Shown: one piece after another, positions 30,372 through 43,370 of the stretch
Position numbering within the stretch: position 1 is the first letter of the stretch
How the letters are laid out: every line of letters starts with the position of its first letter
From: Muraenolepis orangiensis
Lineage: Eukaryota; Chordata; Actinopteri; Gadiformes; Muraenolepididae
DNA: 64,000 bases
Direction: 5' to 3'
NCBI GenBank assembly: GCA_027704905.1
Contig: JANIIK010000742.1
Span: 1-64,000 of the forward strand
Program-made: the position numbers and the translations under genes
Notes under the pieces: generated by a model
What the model was told of the DNA's origin: nothing
Seen by the model: only the letters and a program-made list of their open reading frames with translations
Database searches by the model: none

Positions 30372-30953
30372 TGTCACAATAGCTATTCTCCCTGCCTCCA
30401 CCAGAGGGCAGCATCAGCCCGTGGTAATTCTCACCCTTCACCTGCAGCGCATCTCAATCAACCTATTTAATAATTCTATTTAAGCCCACCTCCACACACT
30501 CACTCTTCACCAGATTGTTCCTGATTGTGCAGACTCTCCAGCGTTTACTTCCCAGACCGATTCCTGTTACCGACCCTGCCTGCCCCGGACCTGCCTGCCT
30601 CGACTGTTCCCCGATCGTCTGCCTGTCCCCGACTACCTCTCTGTCTGTCCCCGTCTGGTTCGTCTGTCCTACCCGGCTCCTGATCGTCTGCCTGTCCCCG
30701 ACTACCTCTCTGTCTGTCCCTGTCTGGTTCGTCTGTCCTACCCGGCTCCTGATCTGCTGCCTGTCCCCGACTACCTCTCTGTCTGTCCCTGTCTGGTTCG
30801 TCTGCCCTACCCGGCTCCTGATCGTCTGCCTGTCCCCGACTACCTCTCTGTCTGTCCCTGTCTGGTTCGACTGAGTGATCATTGACATTAAATATTACAA
30901 ACTGTCCTTGGTGTCCCGTGTGCTGCATTTGTGTCCTAACTCAATCCGTGACA
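30372..30953 (+). mobile_element. Solo LTR at module 2 start
   Basis: 582 bp from TGTCACAATAG to CCGTGACA inside TACA repeats. Left flank TACAT, right flank AACAT; the short copy at 11230 keeps TACAT on both sides. Internal 66-bp units built on CTGCCTGTCCCCGACTACC occur about four times (30615-30860). No internal retroelement genes. Confidence 0.75.
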
Positions 30954-30994
30954 AACATGCATACATACATATTATACATACATGCATACATACA

Positions 30995-31025
<31 letters not shown>

Positions 31026-31055
31026 TAAACATACATACATACATATTAAAAACAA
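30954..31055. repeat. TACA microsatellite
   Basis: Short ATAC/ATTAAACATAC tract between the LTR and block A. Confidence 0.9.
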
Positions 31056-31059
31056 TCCT

Positions 31060-31915
31060 TTATTCAGAATGGGGAAACTACTTAAAACCTCTGTTGAATT
31101 AAAGCTATGGTGTGTATCTCTGGATGGCTAAATGACCCATGTGTGTCAGACTGACTTCATGTCACTTCATAAAATACTACTTCAGGGGGATGTCCAGGTT
31201 TCTGCTCTTAGAAACATCTAAAAGTATGTCTCAAAAGACATTCAGTATCTCTCAGGGAGACGTAGGAACTCTAGGAGGCAGAGTGGTGGGAACATATTTA
31301 TCATGGTTGTCTATGAGTCAAAGGCCAAACTGACCTCACTAAAAGATGTTGTATATTAAACATATTCTGTTAGCAGTAAACTGTAGTGATTCAAATGATG
31401 TCCTCTTTCAGCAGATGTGCAGCTGTGTCTCTTGAGGGACTAAATGCGAGTGGAAATGTAGGGCTGATGTTCTCATAAGAGTCTCTGGAGATTCCAGTCA
31501 TAGCAGTATGTGTGCATGTCCACAAGCCAAGTCAGCGCTTCCCTCTAGTGTCAAACCAGAGTCATTACCATAACGAGTGATTCCATGAACTAAACTCTGC
31601 TCAGGTCCATCTTTAATAATAGCTTACAGCTTCAGGACTAGTCTGCTTGTCATTGGGTCAGCCTGGTAGCAGACAGAGGCTAGTATTTAGTGTTGTTCCT
31701 CTTGGCATGCTTAGCTGCCAGGATGAGGGCTGTGAGGGTGGACCGAGGCTCGGCTCGGAATCCAAGATAGAGTCCAAGATAGAAGCTTTGTGATTATGAG
31801 GAGCCAAGTGGTGTTGTTGTGTTGAACTTTCTTGAAGGGGGTAAACAGAGCAAAGTGTATTGTGGAATGACCAGGCTGACAAGGCCCTCCACATGGGCTG
31901 GGAGAGATGTCAGCT
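31060..31915. repeat. Conserved block A, module 2 copy
   Basis: The fullest version: contains the segment with GACATTCAGTATCTCTCAGG (near 31230) missing from the module 1 copy and parallel to the C1 3' flank at 22580. The minus-strand open frame (31658-31894) is nearly identical to the other two copies. Confidence 0.75.
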
Positions 31916-32530
31916 GTAGTTGAGGTAGTAGTTGTATGTTATATGTGGTAATTGAGGTTGTAGCTGTACATAATATGTGGTATTTGAGGTAATAATTGTA
32001 TATGTGGTAGTTGTGGTAGTAGCTGTATATAAAATGTGGTAGTTGAGTTAGAAGTAGTATATAATATGTGGTAGTTGAGTTAGTAGTAGCATATAATATG
32101 AGTTAGTTGAGTTAGTAGTAGTATATAATATGTGGTAGTTGAGTTAGTAGTAGTATATAATATGTGTTAGTTGAGTTAGTAGTAGTATATAATATGTGGT
32201 AGTTGAGTTAGTAGTAGTATATAATATGTGTTAGTTGAGTTAGTAGTAGTATATAATATGTGTTAGTTGAGTTAGTAGTAGTATATAATATGTGTTAGTT
32301 GAGTTAGTAGTAGTATATAATATGTGTTAGTTGAGTTAGTAGTAGTATATAATATGTGGTAGTTGAGTTAGTAGTAGTATATAACATGTGGTAGTTGAGT
32401 TAGTAGTAGTATATAATATGTGGTAGTTGAGGTCGTAGTTGTATGTTATATGTGGTGGTTTCGATAGTTATATATAATATGTGGTAATTTTATGAGTTAG
32501 TAGTAGTATATAATATGTTGTAGTTGACTA
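31916..32530. repeat. 32-bp minisatellite
   Basis: About eighteen units, mostly GTTGAGTTAGTAGTAGTATA with ATAATATGTG, including a run of GTGTTAGTTGAG variants (32160-32345). Confidence 0.93.
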
Positions 32531-33515
32531 ACTGCAAAAAAGGTAAAAAACTGTATCACAACTACCTACCTCTCTGTAGTTTACATATTTATTAATTAGG
32601 TACCTGTTTACTGTACCTGCCATATATATTTAAATCTCAAACTGTTGATAGAACTGCATATCTCTGCTCCTGTATATACATTTATATATGCCATACAATT
32701 ATATATGCTTACTTGTATATACATTTACATTTATATATATTCATCCTGTTTTCAATAACTGCATACCCCTGATCACTACCTGTGAATATGAGACATATTC
32801 TGTGTAATATGATACATAATATGACAGACCCATAACTCTCACCATTAATAAGAAAGGCCAACACTGCTAGCAAGGCTGTGGACGACCTCCCCTTGCTGTG
32901 TGTGTGTGTGTGTGTGTGATGCCTGGCAGCTAGCATACTTAACTCTTGCGTACTCAGAAGTACTCAAAAGTCATGCTAAATAGCGGGCATGTGGGCGGAC
33001 GTCCACCTGCTTAGAGAGATATGAAAGTGAGAGAGATAAGGTTGAATGAGTGCAGGACTTTGGAAAGGAAAATTCATATCTTTGCTATAAATATATTCTG
33101 AAATGTGTCAGGTTCTCCAAAATGACATACTATTAAAAAATATATATGAATGTGAAAATAATGAATGTATATAAAACCAAAAGTCTTACTCTCGTCATAG
33201 AGTTATAAACAGGGCTAGTGTTTAAACATTGGTATATCTATTCATGTGTTCAAATTGCTTAACATTAGTATCCATGTGATATAAAGTGATTAGCTGTATT
33301 TTAATCAAATCATTGTATTTGATGAGTTTATATCACAACAAGAAGATTTCAGTCTAATGCATAGCTAGATTGTATTCAAGGTGAGGTCCTCTAAGGTGAG
33401 AGTGTCACATGACCACCTAACCCTACCACTCTGGAGCCCTACAAGCAGTGACAACAGATGAACAAGTCTTAAGTCTCAACCTGAGAGCATGTTAAAAAGT
33501 AAATCACCTGAATAA
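32531..33515. other. Unassigned AT-rich spacer with short (TG)n
   Basis: Homologous to 57080-58530 in module 3 and missing from module 1. The TG tract here (32897-32918) is 22 bp against about 245 bp in module 3. No coding sequence is recognised. Confidence 0.6.
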
Positions 33516-34090
33516 AGATCAAGTTGAGGTACTAGTTGTATGTTAGTAAGGTCAAGTTGAGGTACTAGTTGTATGTCAGTAGGGTCAAGTTGAGGTACTA
33601 GTTGTATGTTAGTTAGGTCAAGGTGAGGTACTAGTTGTATGTTAGTAAGGTCAAGGTGAGGTACTAGTTGTATGTTAGTAAGGTCAAGTTGAGGTACTAG
33701 TTGTATGTTAGTAAGGTCAAGTTGAGGTAGTAGTTGTATGTTAGTAAGGTCAAGTTGAGGTAGCTTTATATAGTATGTGTTAGTTGAGGTAGTACTTGTG
33801 TATAACATATGTGGTAGTAGAGGTAGTAGCTGTATATAATATGTGGTAGTTGAGGTTCTAGTTGTATATAAAATGTGGTCATTGAGGTGGTAGTTGTATG
33901 TAATATATTGTAGTTGAGGTAGTAGTTGTATATAATATGTGGTAGTTGAGGTAATAGTTGTGTATATAATATGTGGTAGTTGAGGTACTAGTTGTATATA
34001 ATATGTGGTCAATGAGGTGGTAGTTGTATGTAATATATTGTAGTTGAGGTAGTAGTTGTATATAACATGTGGTAGTTGAATTAGTAGTGT
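33516..34090. repeat. 33-bp and 32-bp minisatellites side by side
   Basis: Eight units of a 33-bp variant (GTTGAGGTACTAGTTGTATG with TTAGTAAGGTCAA) at 33520-33765 followed by ordinary 32-bp family units to 34090. The junction shows the 33-bp repeat arose within the 32-bp family. Confidence 0.92.
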
Positions 34091-35100
34091 CTGTCACCAC
34101 TGTCTGTCCCCACTGTCACCACCTCAAACAGATCACAACATTCCCCAACCAGAAGCCGGTGATGAACAGAGAGGTCCTCCTACTCCTAAAGGCACGTGAG
34201 CTTTTAGGTCGGGCGATGCACTGGCCTACTGTTTAGCCAGGGCTAATCTGAAAAGGGCATCAAGCGGGCCAAGCTCAAACACAAGCGAAGGGTCGAAGAC
34301 CACTTCAACAACTCCGATCCCCGACGCATGTGCAGGCATCCAGGCCATCACGGATTATAAACCCTCCAACAACTCCCCCCCAACCACTGACTCATCCTCC
34401 CTGACGAACTTAATCATTTTTTTGCTCGCTACGACCGAACAACCCCGAACGGCCCACCAGGGCTCCTCTCCCCGTTGACCACCAACCCCTCACCCTATCC
34501 CCCACAGACGTGCGTGCGGCACTGAGCAGAACAAATGCGCATAAGGCAGCTGGTCCTGATGGCATCCCCGGTGGCGTGCTCAGGAACTGCGCTGAGCAGC
34601 TGACCGAGGTCCTTACTGACATTTTCAACTTGTCACTAGCTCAGGCAGTTGTCCCTGTGTGCTTTAAAACCACCTCCATTGTGCCAGTGCCAAAACACTC
34701 TTCTGCAGCGAGCCTCAACGACTTCTGCCCTGTTGCACTCACCCCCATCGTCATGAAGTGCTTGGAGAGGCTGGTCCTGGCTCACCTCAAATCTGGCCTG
34801 TCAACCTCACTGGATAAACACCAATTTGCCTACCGTGAGAACAGGAGCACGGAGGACACCATTTCCTCAGCTCTTCACTCCGCTCTCTCCCACCTGGATG
34901 AGAGCAACACCCACGTGAGAATGCTGTTCATAGACTTCAGCTCAGCATTTAACACCATCACCCCCTTCAAACTCATCTTCAAACTGGGTGACCTCATGAA
35001 AACCAAGAACCTTGACATCAACCCCTCAGTTTGTAACTGGTTATTAGACTTCCTAACCAACTGACCCCAGTCAGTCAGGTTAGACCGTCTCACCTCCTCC
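34091..35100 (+). pseudogene. LINE reverse transcriptase fragment (Rex1/CR1-like), module 2
   Basis: Same fragment as 12851-13866 with better frame preservation: 34510-35064 reads without break from MRAALSRTNAHKAAGPDGIP through LDKHQFAYRENRSTEDTI to FIDFSSAFNT and NWLLDFLTN, then TGA in place of an Arg codon, followed in frame by PQSVRLDRLTSSTLTLNT. The RT active-site block is absent. Module 1 has an extra frameshift after LKSGL. Confidence 0.87.
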
Positions 35101-35400
35101 ACCCTCACCCTAAACACCTCACCCTAAACACCTCACCCTAAACACCTCACCCTAAACACCTCACCCTAAACACTCACTCTAAACACCTCACCCTAAACAC
35201 CTCACCCTAAACACCGGCCCCCCTGCTGCCACACCTCTGTGTGCCCCCCCCCCTGCTGCTGCACCTCTGCTGTGCCCCCCACCTCTGCTGTCCCCCCCCC
35301 CTGCTGCCCCCCCTGCTGCCCCCCCCTCTGCTGCCCCCCACTGCTGCCTGCTCCCCCCCTGCTCCCCCCCCTCTGCTGCCCCCCCCTACTCACCCCACTC
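35101..35400. repeat. 14-bp minisatellite and C-rich tract, module 2
   Basis: Eight or nine CTCACCCTAAACAC units (35101-35215), then CCCCCCTGCTG low-complexity DNA. Both are much shorter than in module 1 (16 units and about 600 bp). Confidence 0.92.
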
Positions 35401-35516
35401 ACCATGTCTTTGACTAACTGTAAAAAAGAAGAAAGAAAAAACAAACTGTAAAAACAAACTGTATCACAACTACCTTCCTCTCTATACTTTACATCTACTA
35501 TATCATTCTCTAACGG

Positions 35517-35610
<94 letters not shown>

Positions 35611-36286
35611 AGAAGAAAACCGCCCCCTTTCAGGTTGAGGGGGGTCTTCATACTGGGCGGGTGCTTGGGGGGGTCTGAACGTGACCAAGTTCCATTTGTT
35701 AAGCATTCCATCCAGTAGTTTCGTTTTGCGGGCGATTTAGTGGAAAATTCAGGGGTTTCAATGCTGAGCTGAGGCCGTAACAATGGAAGTCAGGTGATCA
35801 TCCTACACAATACTCATGTAGGGGCCATAGCCATCCCGTGGAATCCCACGGGCAATGCGCTAGTATTTATTACTAAGATACCTGTTTACTGTACCTGCCA
35901 TATAGATTTAAATCTCAACTGTTGATAGAACTGCTCCTACCCCTGTGTATACATTTATATATACCATACATTTATATATGCTCACTTGTATATTCATTTA
36001 CATTTATATATATGTATCCTGCTTTCAATAACGGCATACCCCTGATCACTACCTGTTAAATACTCACTTAGCTGTATATACATATACCTTATTATATTAT
36101 TGTGCTGCTCATATCCCATTTAATACCTAGACTGTCTTTAAACCAGTACATTAAACTGTAAATGATATTATATTACCAGCCACTTTACTGCAACATGTGC
36201 CCTCTGGTTAGATGCTACATTATTATCACTGTACTGTACTGTGCTGTGAAATGACATTACATTAGAATCTAATCTAATCTAATCTA
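35401..36286. other. Non-coding spacer with (TG)n and (TAATC)n
   Basis: Matches 14721-15577; TG tract 35521-35609 is about 90 bp, TAATC only four units (36268-36290). No gene is seen. Confidence 0.65.
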
Positions 36287-37510
36287 ATGTAGTTGTATAT
36301 TATATGTTGTAGTTGAGGTAGTAGTAGTATATAACATGTGGTAGTTGAGTTAGTAGTAGTATATAACATGTGGTAGTTGAGGTAGTAGTAGTATATAACA
36401 TGTGGTAGTTGAGTTAGTAGTAGTATATAACATGTGGTAGTTGAGGTAGTAGTAGTATATAACATGTGGTAGTTGAGGTAGTAGTAGTATATAACATGTG
36501 GTAGTTGAGTTAGTAGTAGTATATAACATGTGGTAGTTGAGTTAGTAGTAGTATATAACATGTGGTAGTTGAGGTAGTAGTAGTATATAACATGTGGTAG
36601 TTGAGTTAGTAGTAGTATATAACATGTGGTAGTTGAGGTAGTAGTAGTATATAACATGTGGTAGTTGAGTTAGTAGTAGTATATAACATGTGGTAGTTGA
36701 GTTAGTAGTAGTATATAACATGTGGTAGTTGAGGTAGTAGTAGTATATACCATGTGGTAGTTGAGGTAGTAGTAGTATATAACATGTGGTAGTTGAGTTA
36801 GTAGTAGTATATACTATGTGGTAGTTGAGGTAGTAGTAGTATATAACATGTGGTAGTTGAGGTAGTAGTAGTATATAACATGTGGTAGTTGAGTTAGTAG
36901 TAGTATATAACATGTGGTAGTTGAGGTAGTAGTAGTATATAACATGTGGTAGTTGAGTTAGTAGTAGTATATAACATGTGGTAGTTGAGGTAGTAGTAGT
37001 ATATAACATGTGGTAGTTGAGGTAGTAGTAGTATATAACATGTGGTAGTTGAGTTAGTAGTAGTATATAACATGTGGTAGTTGAGGTAGTAGTAGTATAT
37101 AACATGTGGTAGTTGAGGTAGTAGTAGTATATAACATGTGGTAGTTGAGGTAGTAGTAGTATATAACATGTGGTAGTTGAGTTAGTAGTAGTATATAACA
37201 TGTGGTAGTTGAGGTAGTAGTAGTATATAACATGTGGTAGTTGAGGTAGTAGTAGTATATAACATGTGGTAGTTGAGGTAGTAGTAGTATATAACATGTG
37301 GTAGTTGAGGTAGTAGTAGTATATAACATGTGGTAGTTGAGTTAGTAGTAGTATATAACATGTGGTAGTTGAGGTAGTAGTAGTATATAACATGTGGTAG
37401 TTGAGGTAGTAGTAGTATATAACATGTGGTAGTTGAGGTAGTAGTAGTATATAACATGTGGTAGTTGAGGTAGTAGTAGTATATAACATGTGGTAGTTGA
37501 GGTAGTATCT
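36287..37510. repeat. Long 32-bp minisatellite beside V2
   Basis: About 38 units, more homogeneous than the module 1 array: nearly all end ATATAACATGTG and only the GGTAG/GTTAG position varies. It ends about 160 bp from the V2 RSS. Confidence 0.97.
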
Positions 37511-37672
37511 GTATATTCCATAGTGTAGAGCAGTATAAAGCTGGTTCTTGGTTGAGGCCCCTGGTTAGAGCAGCTCTGTGCTCAGTGCTCTGTGTCAGAG
37601 TCTCTTCCCCCTCAGCAGCTGCAGCAGGTTCCTGCTGTAACGACTCAGTGACTACACAGTCTGACTGAGGGA

Positions 37673-37700
37673 GGTTTATGTACGGCTCTCAATCACTGTG
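37673..37700 (-). promoter_or_regulatory. V2 recombination signal sequence, 12-bp spacer
   Basis: CACAGTG, 12-nt spacer, ACATAAACC, identical to the V1 signal, so V2 could still recombine. Confidence 0.95.
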
Positions 37701-38169
37701 TGAACACCTGAACACTGAAGGGTGGAGACTCTGACAGTGATAAACTGCTGCGTCTTCAGGCTGGGCTCCGGCGATGGTCAGTGAGAAGTCAGTGCTGCCT
37801 CCACTGCCACTAAACCGAGCTGGTGTTGGTGATACTAGTTGGCTTGTATATTTCATGATGAGCTTGGGGGCTTCACCGGGTTTCTGTTGGTACCAGTATA
37901 TGCATCACGTAACTATTAGTATAAACCGCTGGGTTGGTTTTACAGGTCAGAGTGACTCTGGATCCTGCAGTAAAAGTCACTACTGGTGGCTGGGTCACAG
38001 TCACCTGACTGCTGGTTCCTATAGAAAACAAACAAACATAACATGGAGTCATCCAACAGAAAACACAAGCAAACACAGACGGGTGGTCCACATGTGGATG
38101 GAGAGGAATGAACCCACCTGTTAAGGATCCACAGACCACTGTCCAGAAAAGGATGGTGAGGTGGTTCAT
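37701..38169 (-). pseudogene. Immunoglobulin light-chain V2, frameshifted in CDR1
   Basis: Leader 38118-38169 and intron 38019-38117 match V1; V exon 37701-38018 is 318 nt. FR1 reads QVTVTQPPVVTFTAG and the first Cys is kept. CDR1 carries a net +7 nt relative to V1, so the frame leaves the WYQQKPG track and meets TGA soon after at the FR2 codons. Read in the shifted frame, the rest (RFSGSGG, second Cys in YHCQS) is intact, and CDR3 is 4 nt shorter. RSS and promoter are intact, so it may recombine and be transcribed without giving protein. Sequencing error in the assembly is the main alternative. Confidence 0.88.
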
Positions 38170-38234
38170 GGTTGCCACGGTTTCTGGGGTGTTGAGTGAC
38201 AGCTCAGAGTCCTGCAGTGTTGAACTGAGAGGAC

Positions 38235-38278
38235 TTTTAAACCCTCTCAGAAGCCCAGTTTCAGCTCAGCATGCAAAG
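38235..38278 (-). promoter_or_regulatory. V2 promoter: octamer-like and TATA-like elements
   Basis: CTTTGCAT (38271-38278) and TTTAAAA (38235-38241) on the minus strand, same spacing as for V1. Confidence 0.68.
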
Positions 38279-38298
38279 CTTCCTCTGTATGGAAATGA

Positions 38299-38571
38299 CC
38301 TGTTTCCACTCATCACACTGGGGGTGAGAGTGAACCACCTGTTTCCACTCATCACACTGGGGGTGAGAGTGAACCACCTGTTTCCACTCATCTCACTGGG
38401 GGTGAGAGTGAACCACCTGTTTCCACTCATCTCACTGGGGGTGAGAGTGAACCACCTGTTTCCACTCATCTCACTGGGGGTGAGAGTGAACCACCTGTTT
38501 CCACTCATCTCACTGGGGGTGAGAGTGAACCACCTGTTTCCACTCATCTCACTGGGGGTTAGGGTGAATGC
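38299..38571. repeat. 39-bp minisatellite next to the V2 promoter, 7 units
   Basis: Seven copies of the CCTGTTTCCACTCATC(A/T)CAC unit against three in module 1; the last five share the CATCTCAC variant, so the expansion came from the distal unit. Because 39 is a multiple of 3, it makes spurious open frames on both strands. Confidence 0.95.
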
Positions 38572-39039
38572 ATACATTCTGGGAGGACCTCTGTATCTCT
38601 TCTACATTCACACTTTATGGAATACGATGTGGATTTAGCTGCAAACAATCAGAATTCATCATCCGTGACTTTTTTCCAATTCATGTTTTTCTTGGTTTGT
38701 TTGACATTCTTAAATGTTCTACTTCTTTAAAAAAATACAAATGTGCTAGTTTCTTAAAAAACATAATAATGTATACTAGTATTATCTTTGTAATTCATTT
38801 ATCTATATTTCACTTTCATCTTAATTAAGTTAGGTGAGTGCACTTGAGATAATGGGATAATCAAATGTCTTTCAAATATTTTTATAATAATACATGCAGA
38901 ATAAATACAATCCATACCTTCAAACACTTGATAAAAGTAACTAACCAGGGCTTGAGTTGATCAAATGTGAATTCCTTCATAGTTTCCTGTGATAAGTTAG
39001 TGTCTATGTGTCAGTGAGATGTGTCTTCAATGGGAGGGA
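38572..39039. other. V2-J2 intergenic spacer
   Basis: Close match to 18780-19259, AT-rich, no additional gene segment seen. Confidence 0.7.
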
Positions 39040-39078
39040 GGTTTTTGTACAGACTCTTATTGAGGATGTATCACTGTG
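39040..39078 (+). promoter_or_regulatory. J2 recombination signal sequence, 23-bp spacer
   Basis: GGTTTTTGT, 23-nt spacer, CACTGTG at 39072-39078, identical to the J1 signal. Confidence 0.97.
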
Positions 39079-39116
39079 GTGGACTTTTGGTGGAGGCACC
39101 AAACTCACCGTTGACT
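39079..39116 (+). CDS. Immunoglobulin light-chain joining segment J2
   Basis: Encodes WTFGGGTKLTVD plus one base, donor GTAAGT at 39117. Identical to J1 apart from the first codon (Trp for Tyr), which contributes to CDR3. It lies 939 bp upstream of C2. Since V2 is broken, J2-C2 would need a V from another cassette, for example V1 or one beyond the window; distant inversional or deletional joining is mechanistically possible, but that use is inference. Confidence 0.95.
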
Positions 39117-39684
39117 GTAAGTACAAGGACACTTTTCTTTATCTGATATAACTCCCTAAACATTAAGTTTATATCGAAATAGAACTAAAGAATTGATTAT
39201 TTTAATTTATATTCTAAAATATTATATTATAATCTTTTAAACTTCTAAATGTTTGGTTGTTAAGGGCAGTAGACACATATTATTGATTGGAGTTCAGTCA
39301 CTTAATGTTATTATTTACATTGTTTTTGTAATGATTTAATTATGATGAACATTCATCATTTATTAAGCATATCATTGATTTACTTTGTACTTCATGAAAT
39401 GGGCTAACGAGTATCCTTCAAGTTCAGTTAAGACTTAAAAGTCGTAATTGAATGAAAAGAACATTTAATTTGCAAATGTATTTCTGTGCTCAAAAGTTCC
39501 CATTAAATTGTTAGTAAATTATTCTGTAGTGTTTTGGCCGAACGTTGAATTAAATATAAGAAAAGGGAAGTGAGAAACGAATCTGAAGAAGTTCTGCCAC
39601 CTGACAGCTGTAGAAACATTACAATGTGTCTCATGTATTCATTTATATTAATGTGGAAATTTATATAAATTAAATTGGTGACAG

Positions 39685-39865
39685 GATAGCTCTGTCTTTT
39701 GGGACTTGGGAACCGGAAGGTCCCCGGTTCAAGTCCCCGAAACACCTGGGCACTGTCGAGGTGCCCTTGAGCAAGACCACAGCTTCTAATACTAGGATGG
39801 GTTAAATGAACACATTTCACTGTGTGTGTACATGTATGAGACCAATAAAGAGGATTTAAGATTTA
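39685..39865 (+). mobile_element. SINE in the J2-C2 intron
   Basis: Orthologous to 19905-20085; B box GGTTCAAGTC (near 39727), CCCTTGAGCAAG, GGATGGGTTAAATG and a CAATAAAG end. Confidence 0.7.
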
Positions 39866-40055
39866 GAAATAAATACATGACACATTTAAATGTTTCAAAC
39901 ATTTAAATGTGTCATGGTTTCATTTATATTAATTTCCACATTTCAATCAACAATTCCAACAGTTGATGAATCTTCCAGTCCTCTGTGCTCCCTATGAGCG
40001 GCCATGTTAAGGGAGCCAGTTGTCCACTTGTCTCCTCTCTCTCTCTCTCTTCCAG

Positions 40056-40378
40056 TGGGAGTGGTTCAGCCCACGCTGAGCCTCCTTCCTCCCTCCAGAG
40101 TGGAGCTGGAGCAGGGCAGGGCTACACTGCTGTGTTTGGCCACTGGGGGCTTCCCCTCAGACTGGAAGCTTGGCTGGAAGGTGGGGGGCAGCAGCAGGTC
40201 TGCCGGGGTGTCGGATAGCCCGGGGGTCCTGGGGAAAGATGGCACCTACAGCCGGAGCAGCGCCCTGACCCTCCCTGCGGACCAGTGGAAGAAGGCGGGC
40301 TCAGTGAGCTGTGAGGCCAGTAGGAGCGGCCAGACGCCTGTCACTCAAACCCTGAATCCTGACCAGTGTTCAGAGTAG
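40056..40378 (+). CDS. Immunoglobulin light-chain constant exon C2
   Basis: Acceptor TCTTCCAG ending at 40055; same length and frame as C1. Conserved Cys (TLLCLATGGF, VSCEAS), Trp (KLGWKVGG) and terminal DQCSE. Differences from C1 include RA for SV before TLL, G for W before KDGTY, and K for R after DQW; none touches the domain core. It appears functional. Its flanks, poly(A) signal and J spacing mirror cassette 1. Confidence 0.95.
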
Positions 40379-40563
40379 AGAGGCTCCAGCATGGAAGTAG
40401 TGTAGAATACAAATCTCCTCTGACACGTCTGCTTTCTATCTCTCTGTCTAAGGTAGCTGCAGCTTCTGATGACCTCCATCAATATCACATGTCTTTGAGC
40501 CATTAGCATTACGCTTCATGGTCTGTTACCCCTTTGCTTGAGTTTGTCACATGTTGAACATTT

Positions 40564-40569
40564 AATAAA
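40564..40569 (+). terminator. C2 poly(A) signal
   Basis: AATAAA 186 bp after the C2 stop, at the same spacing as in cassette 1. Confidence 0.85.
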
Positions 40570-41524
<955 letters not shown>

Positions 41525-41624
41525 TTCTACATTCCGGCTCAGTGGTGCCCTCTTGTGTCAAACCATTGTTTTATTACAAGCCATTGCTACAAAGAGTGAA
41601 TCCAAAACTGTTAGTCAATGGTGT

Positions 41625-42440
41625 AGTAGTTGTATATAATATGTTGTAGTTGAGGCAGTAGTTGTATGTAATATGTGGTAGTTGAGGTAGTAGTTGTATG
41701 TAATATGTGGTAGTTGAGGTAGTAGTTGTATATAATATGTTGTAGTTGAGGTAGTAGTTGTATATAATATGTGTTGAAAACTGATTTTGCCTCGTGTAAA
41801 CTTTGAATGAATATGTTGTTTACTTTTGTAGTTTACACGGTGTCTTCAGAGAGAGAGAGAGAGGAGGAGAGAAATAAACCTTGGAAGACATCAGTATGTT
41901 TGGTGGCCTAACTCATTGGACCGGTGTAGCTACAGTCTGTATACTATATATATATGTGGTAGTTGTGTTAGATGTGTGTAAGATGTGGTAGTTGAGGTAG
42001 TAGTTGTATGTTATATGTGGTGATTGAGGTAGTTATTTATCATATGTTGTCGTTTTTTTAAACACATTTGGTAGTTTAGGTAGTAGCTGTATATAATATG
42101 TGGTAGTTGAGGTAGTAGTTGTGTATAATATGTTGTAGTTGAGGTACTAGTAACATATAATATGTGGTAGTAGACTTGACTTGACTTGACTAGTAACATA
42201 TAATATGTGGTAGTTGCGGTAGTAGTTGTATATAATATATGGTAGTTGAGGTAGTGGTTGTGTATAATATGTTGTAGTTGAGGTAGTAGTTGTATATAAT
42301 GTGTGGTAGTTAAGGTAGTAGTTGTGTCTATACTATGTGGTATTTGATTTAGTGGTGTTATATAATATGTGGTAGTTGAGAGAGTAGTTGTAGTATATAA
42401 TATGTGGTAGTTAAGGTAGTAGTTGTATATAATATGTATG
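41625..42440. repeat. 32-bp minisatellite pieces with conserved spacer
   Basis: Units at 41625-41775 and 41960-42440 around the (GA)n spacer also seen at 23126-23290. A short ACTTGACTTGACTTGAC insertion at about 42173 marks the place corresponding to a LINE tail in module 1. Confidence 0.88.
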
Positions 42441-42626
42441 TAATATGTGTTATTATGTAGTAATACAATACCACTTTTGCCACTTTTTGAGTTGAATAAT
42501 CCCTTGTTTTTCTGTACTGCTAAATATCAAACGTTTGTGGAGACCTGCAGTGAGTGTTTATTATTGTTGGCCAGTAGGTGGCGCCAGGCCGTCAGTGTTG
42601 AGGATAATGATGATGGAAGTGATGAT

Positions 42627-42727
42627 GGGGAAGATTGTGATGATGAAGATACCAGAATAGAAAGTTTAGCTGGCCCTCCGCCAGCTAACCTTTCTATTCT
42701 GGTATCTTCATCATCACAATCTTCCCC
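42627..42727. repeat. 47-bp-arm inverted repeat
   Basis: Arms 42627-42673 and 42681-42727 with a 7-nt loop and one mismatch (TT against CC). It is the fuller form of the palindrome at 25780; module 1 has small changes in the outer arm. Confidence 0.92.
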
Positions 42728-42745
42728 AAGGGGAGAGAATAGTTC

Positions 42746-42970
42746 TTATATCTTTTTTGAAACACAGTGAAACAGCGTGTTAATGCTCTCAGAGAGAGCT
42801 GAGGTGAAGAAGCTGTTCCTAAGCCTGCTTGACTTGGAACAAAGGTTGCTATAGCGCCTCCTGGAGGGGAGGAGGGCAAACAGTCCATGGTTGGGGTGAA
42901 AGGTGTCTTTGTGTCTTTGATATAGTTGGTATGAGGGATTGGGAAGAGAAAAGGGATGATTGGAATCCAT
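42746..42970 (-). pseudogene. LINE C-terminal fragment, minus strand, module 2
   Basis: Same fragment as 25893-26117, with RLRNSFFTSALSESINTLF and HGLFALLPSRRRYSNL on the minus strand. No RT core remains. Confidence 0.5.
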
Positions 42971-43370
42971 AAAACATTGATTGTGTTTTAGTAAACCCCA
43001 AAATCTCTTTTTTCCAGGTGAAAACAGTCCTGTCTAGGACAACGTGTCAGAGATCACATTATTTTAAAACCCGCAGATGGTAAAAATAGGGTTTACTTTA
43101 CCTTTAATGACAATCTTGCATATTTTCTATTTTTACTCTCCGATCATTAGCAGATGCTTTTATAAATATATAAAAATATATATTTATACAGTAAATATAT
43201 TGTTAGTTTTATGTTAGACACACATCATTCATGACCAATGGGTTTAGTCATTTTTGCTCTATTGGATGACTTCCAGGTAAATATCGAGGGGGCTGGGAAT
43301 GGAGCACACTAACCCTTCCCTTTAACCATAACCCTGCCCTTTAACCCTAACATGTTGTTGTTTTTGTGGG

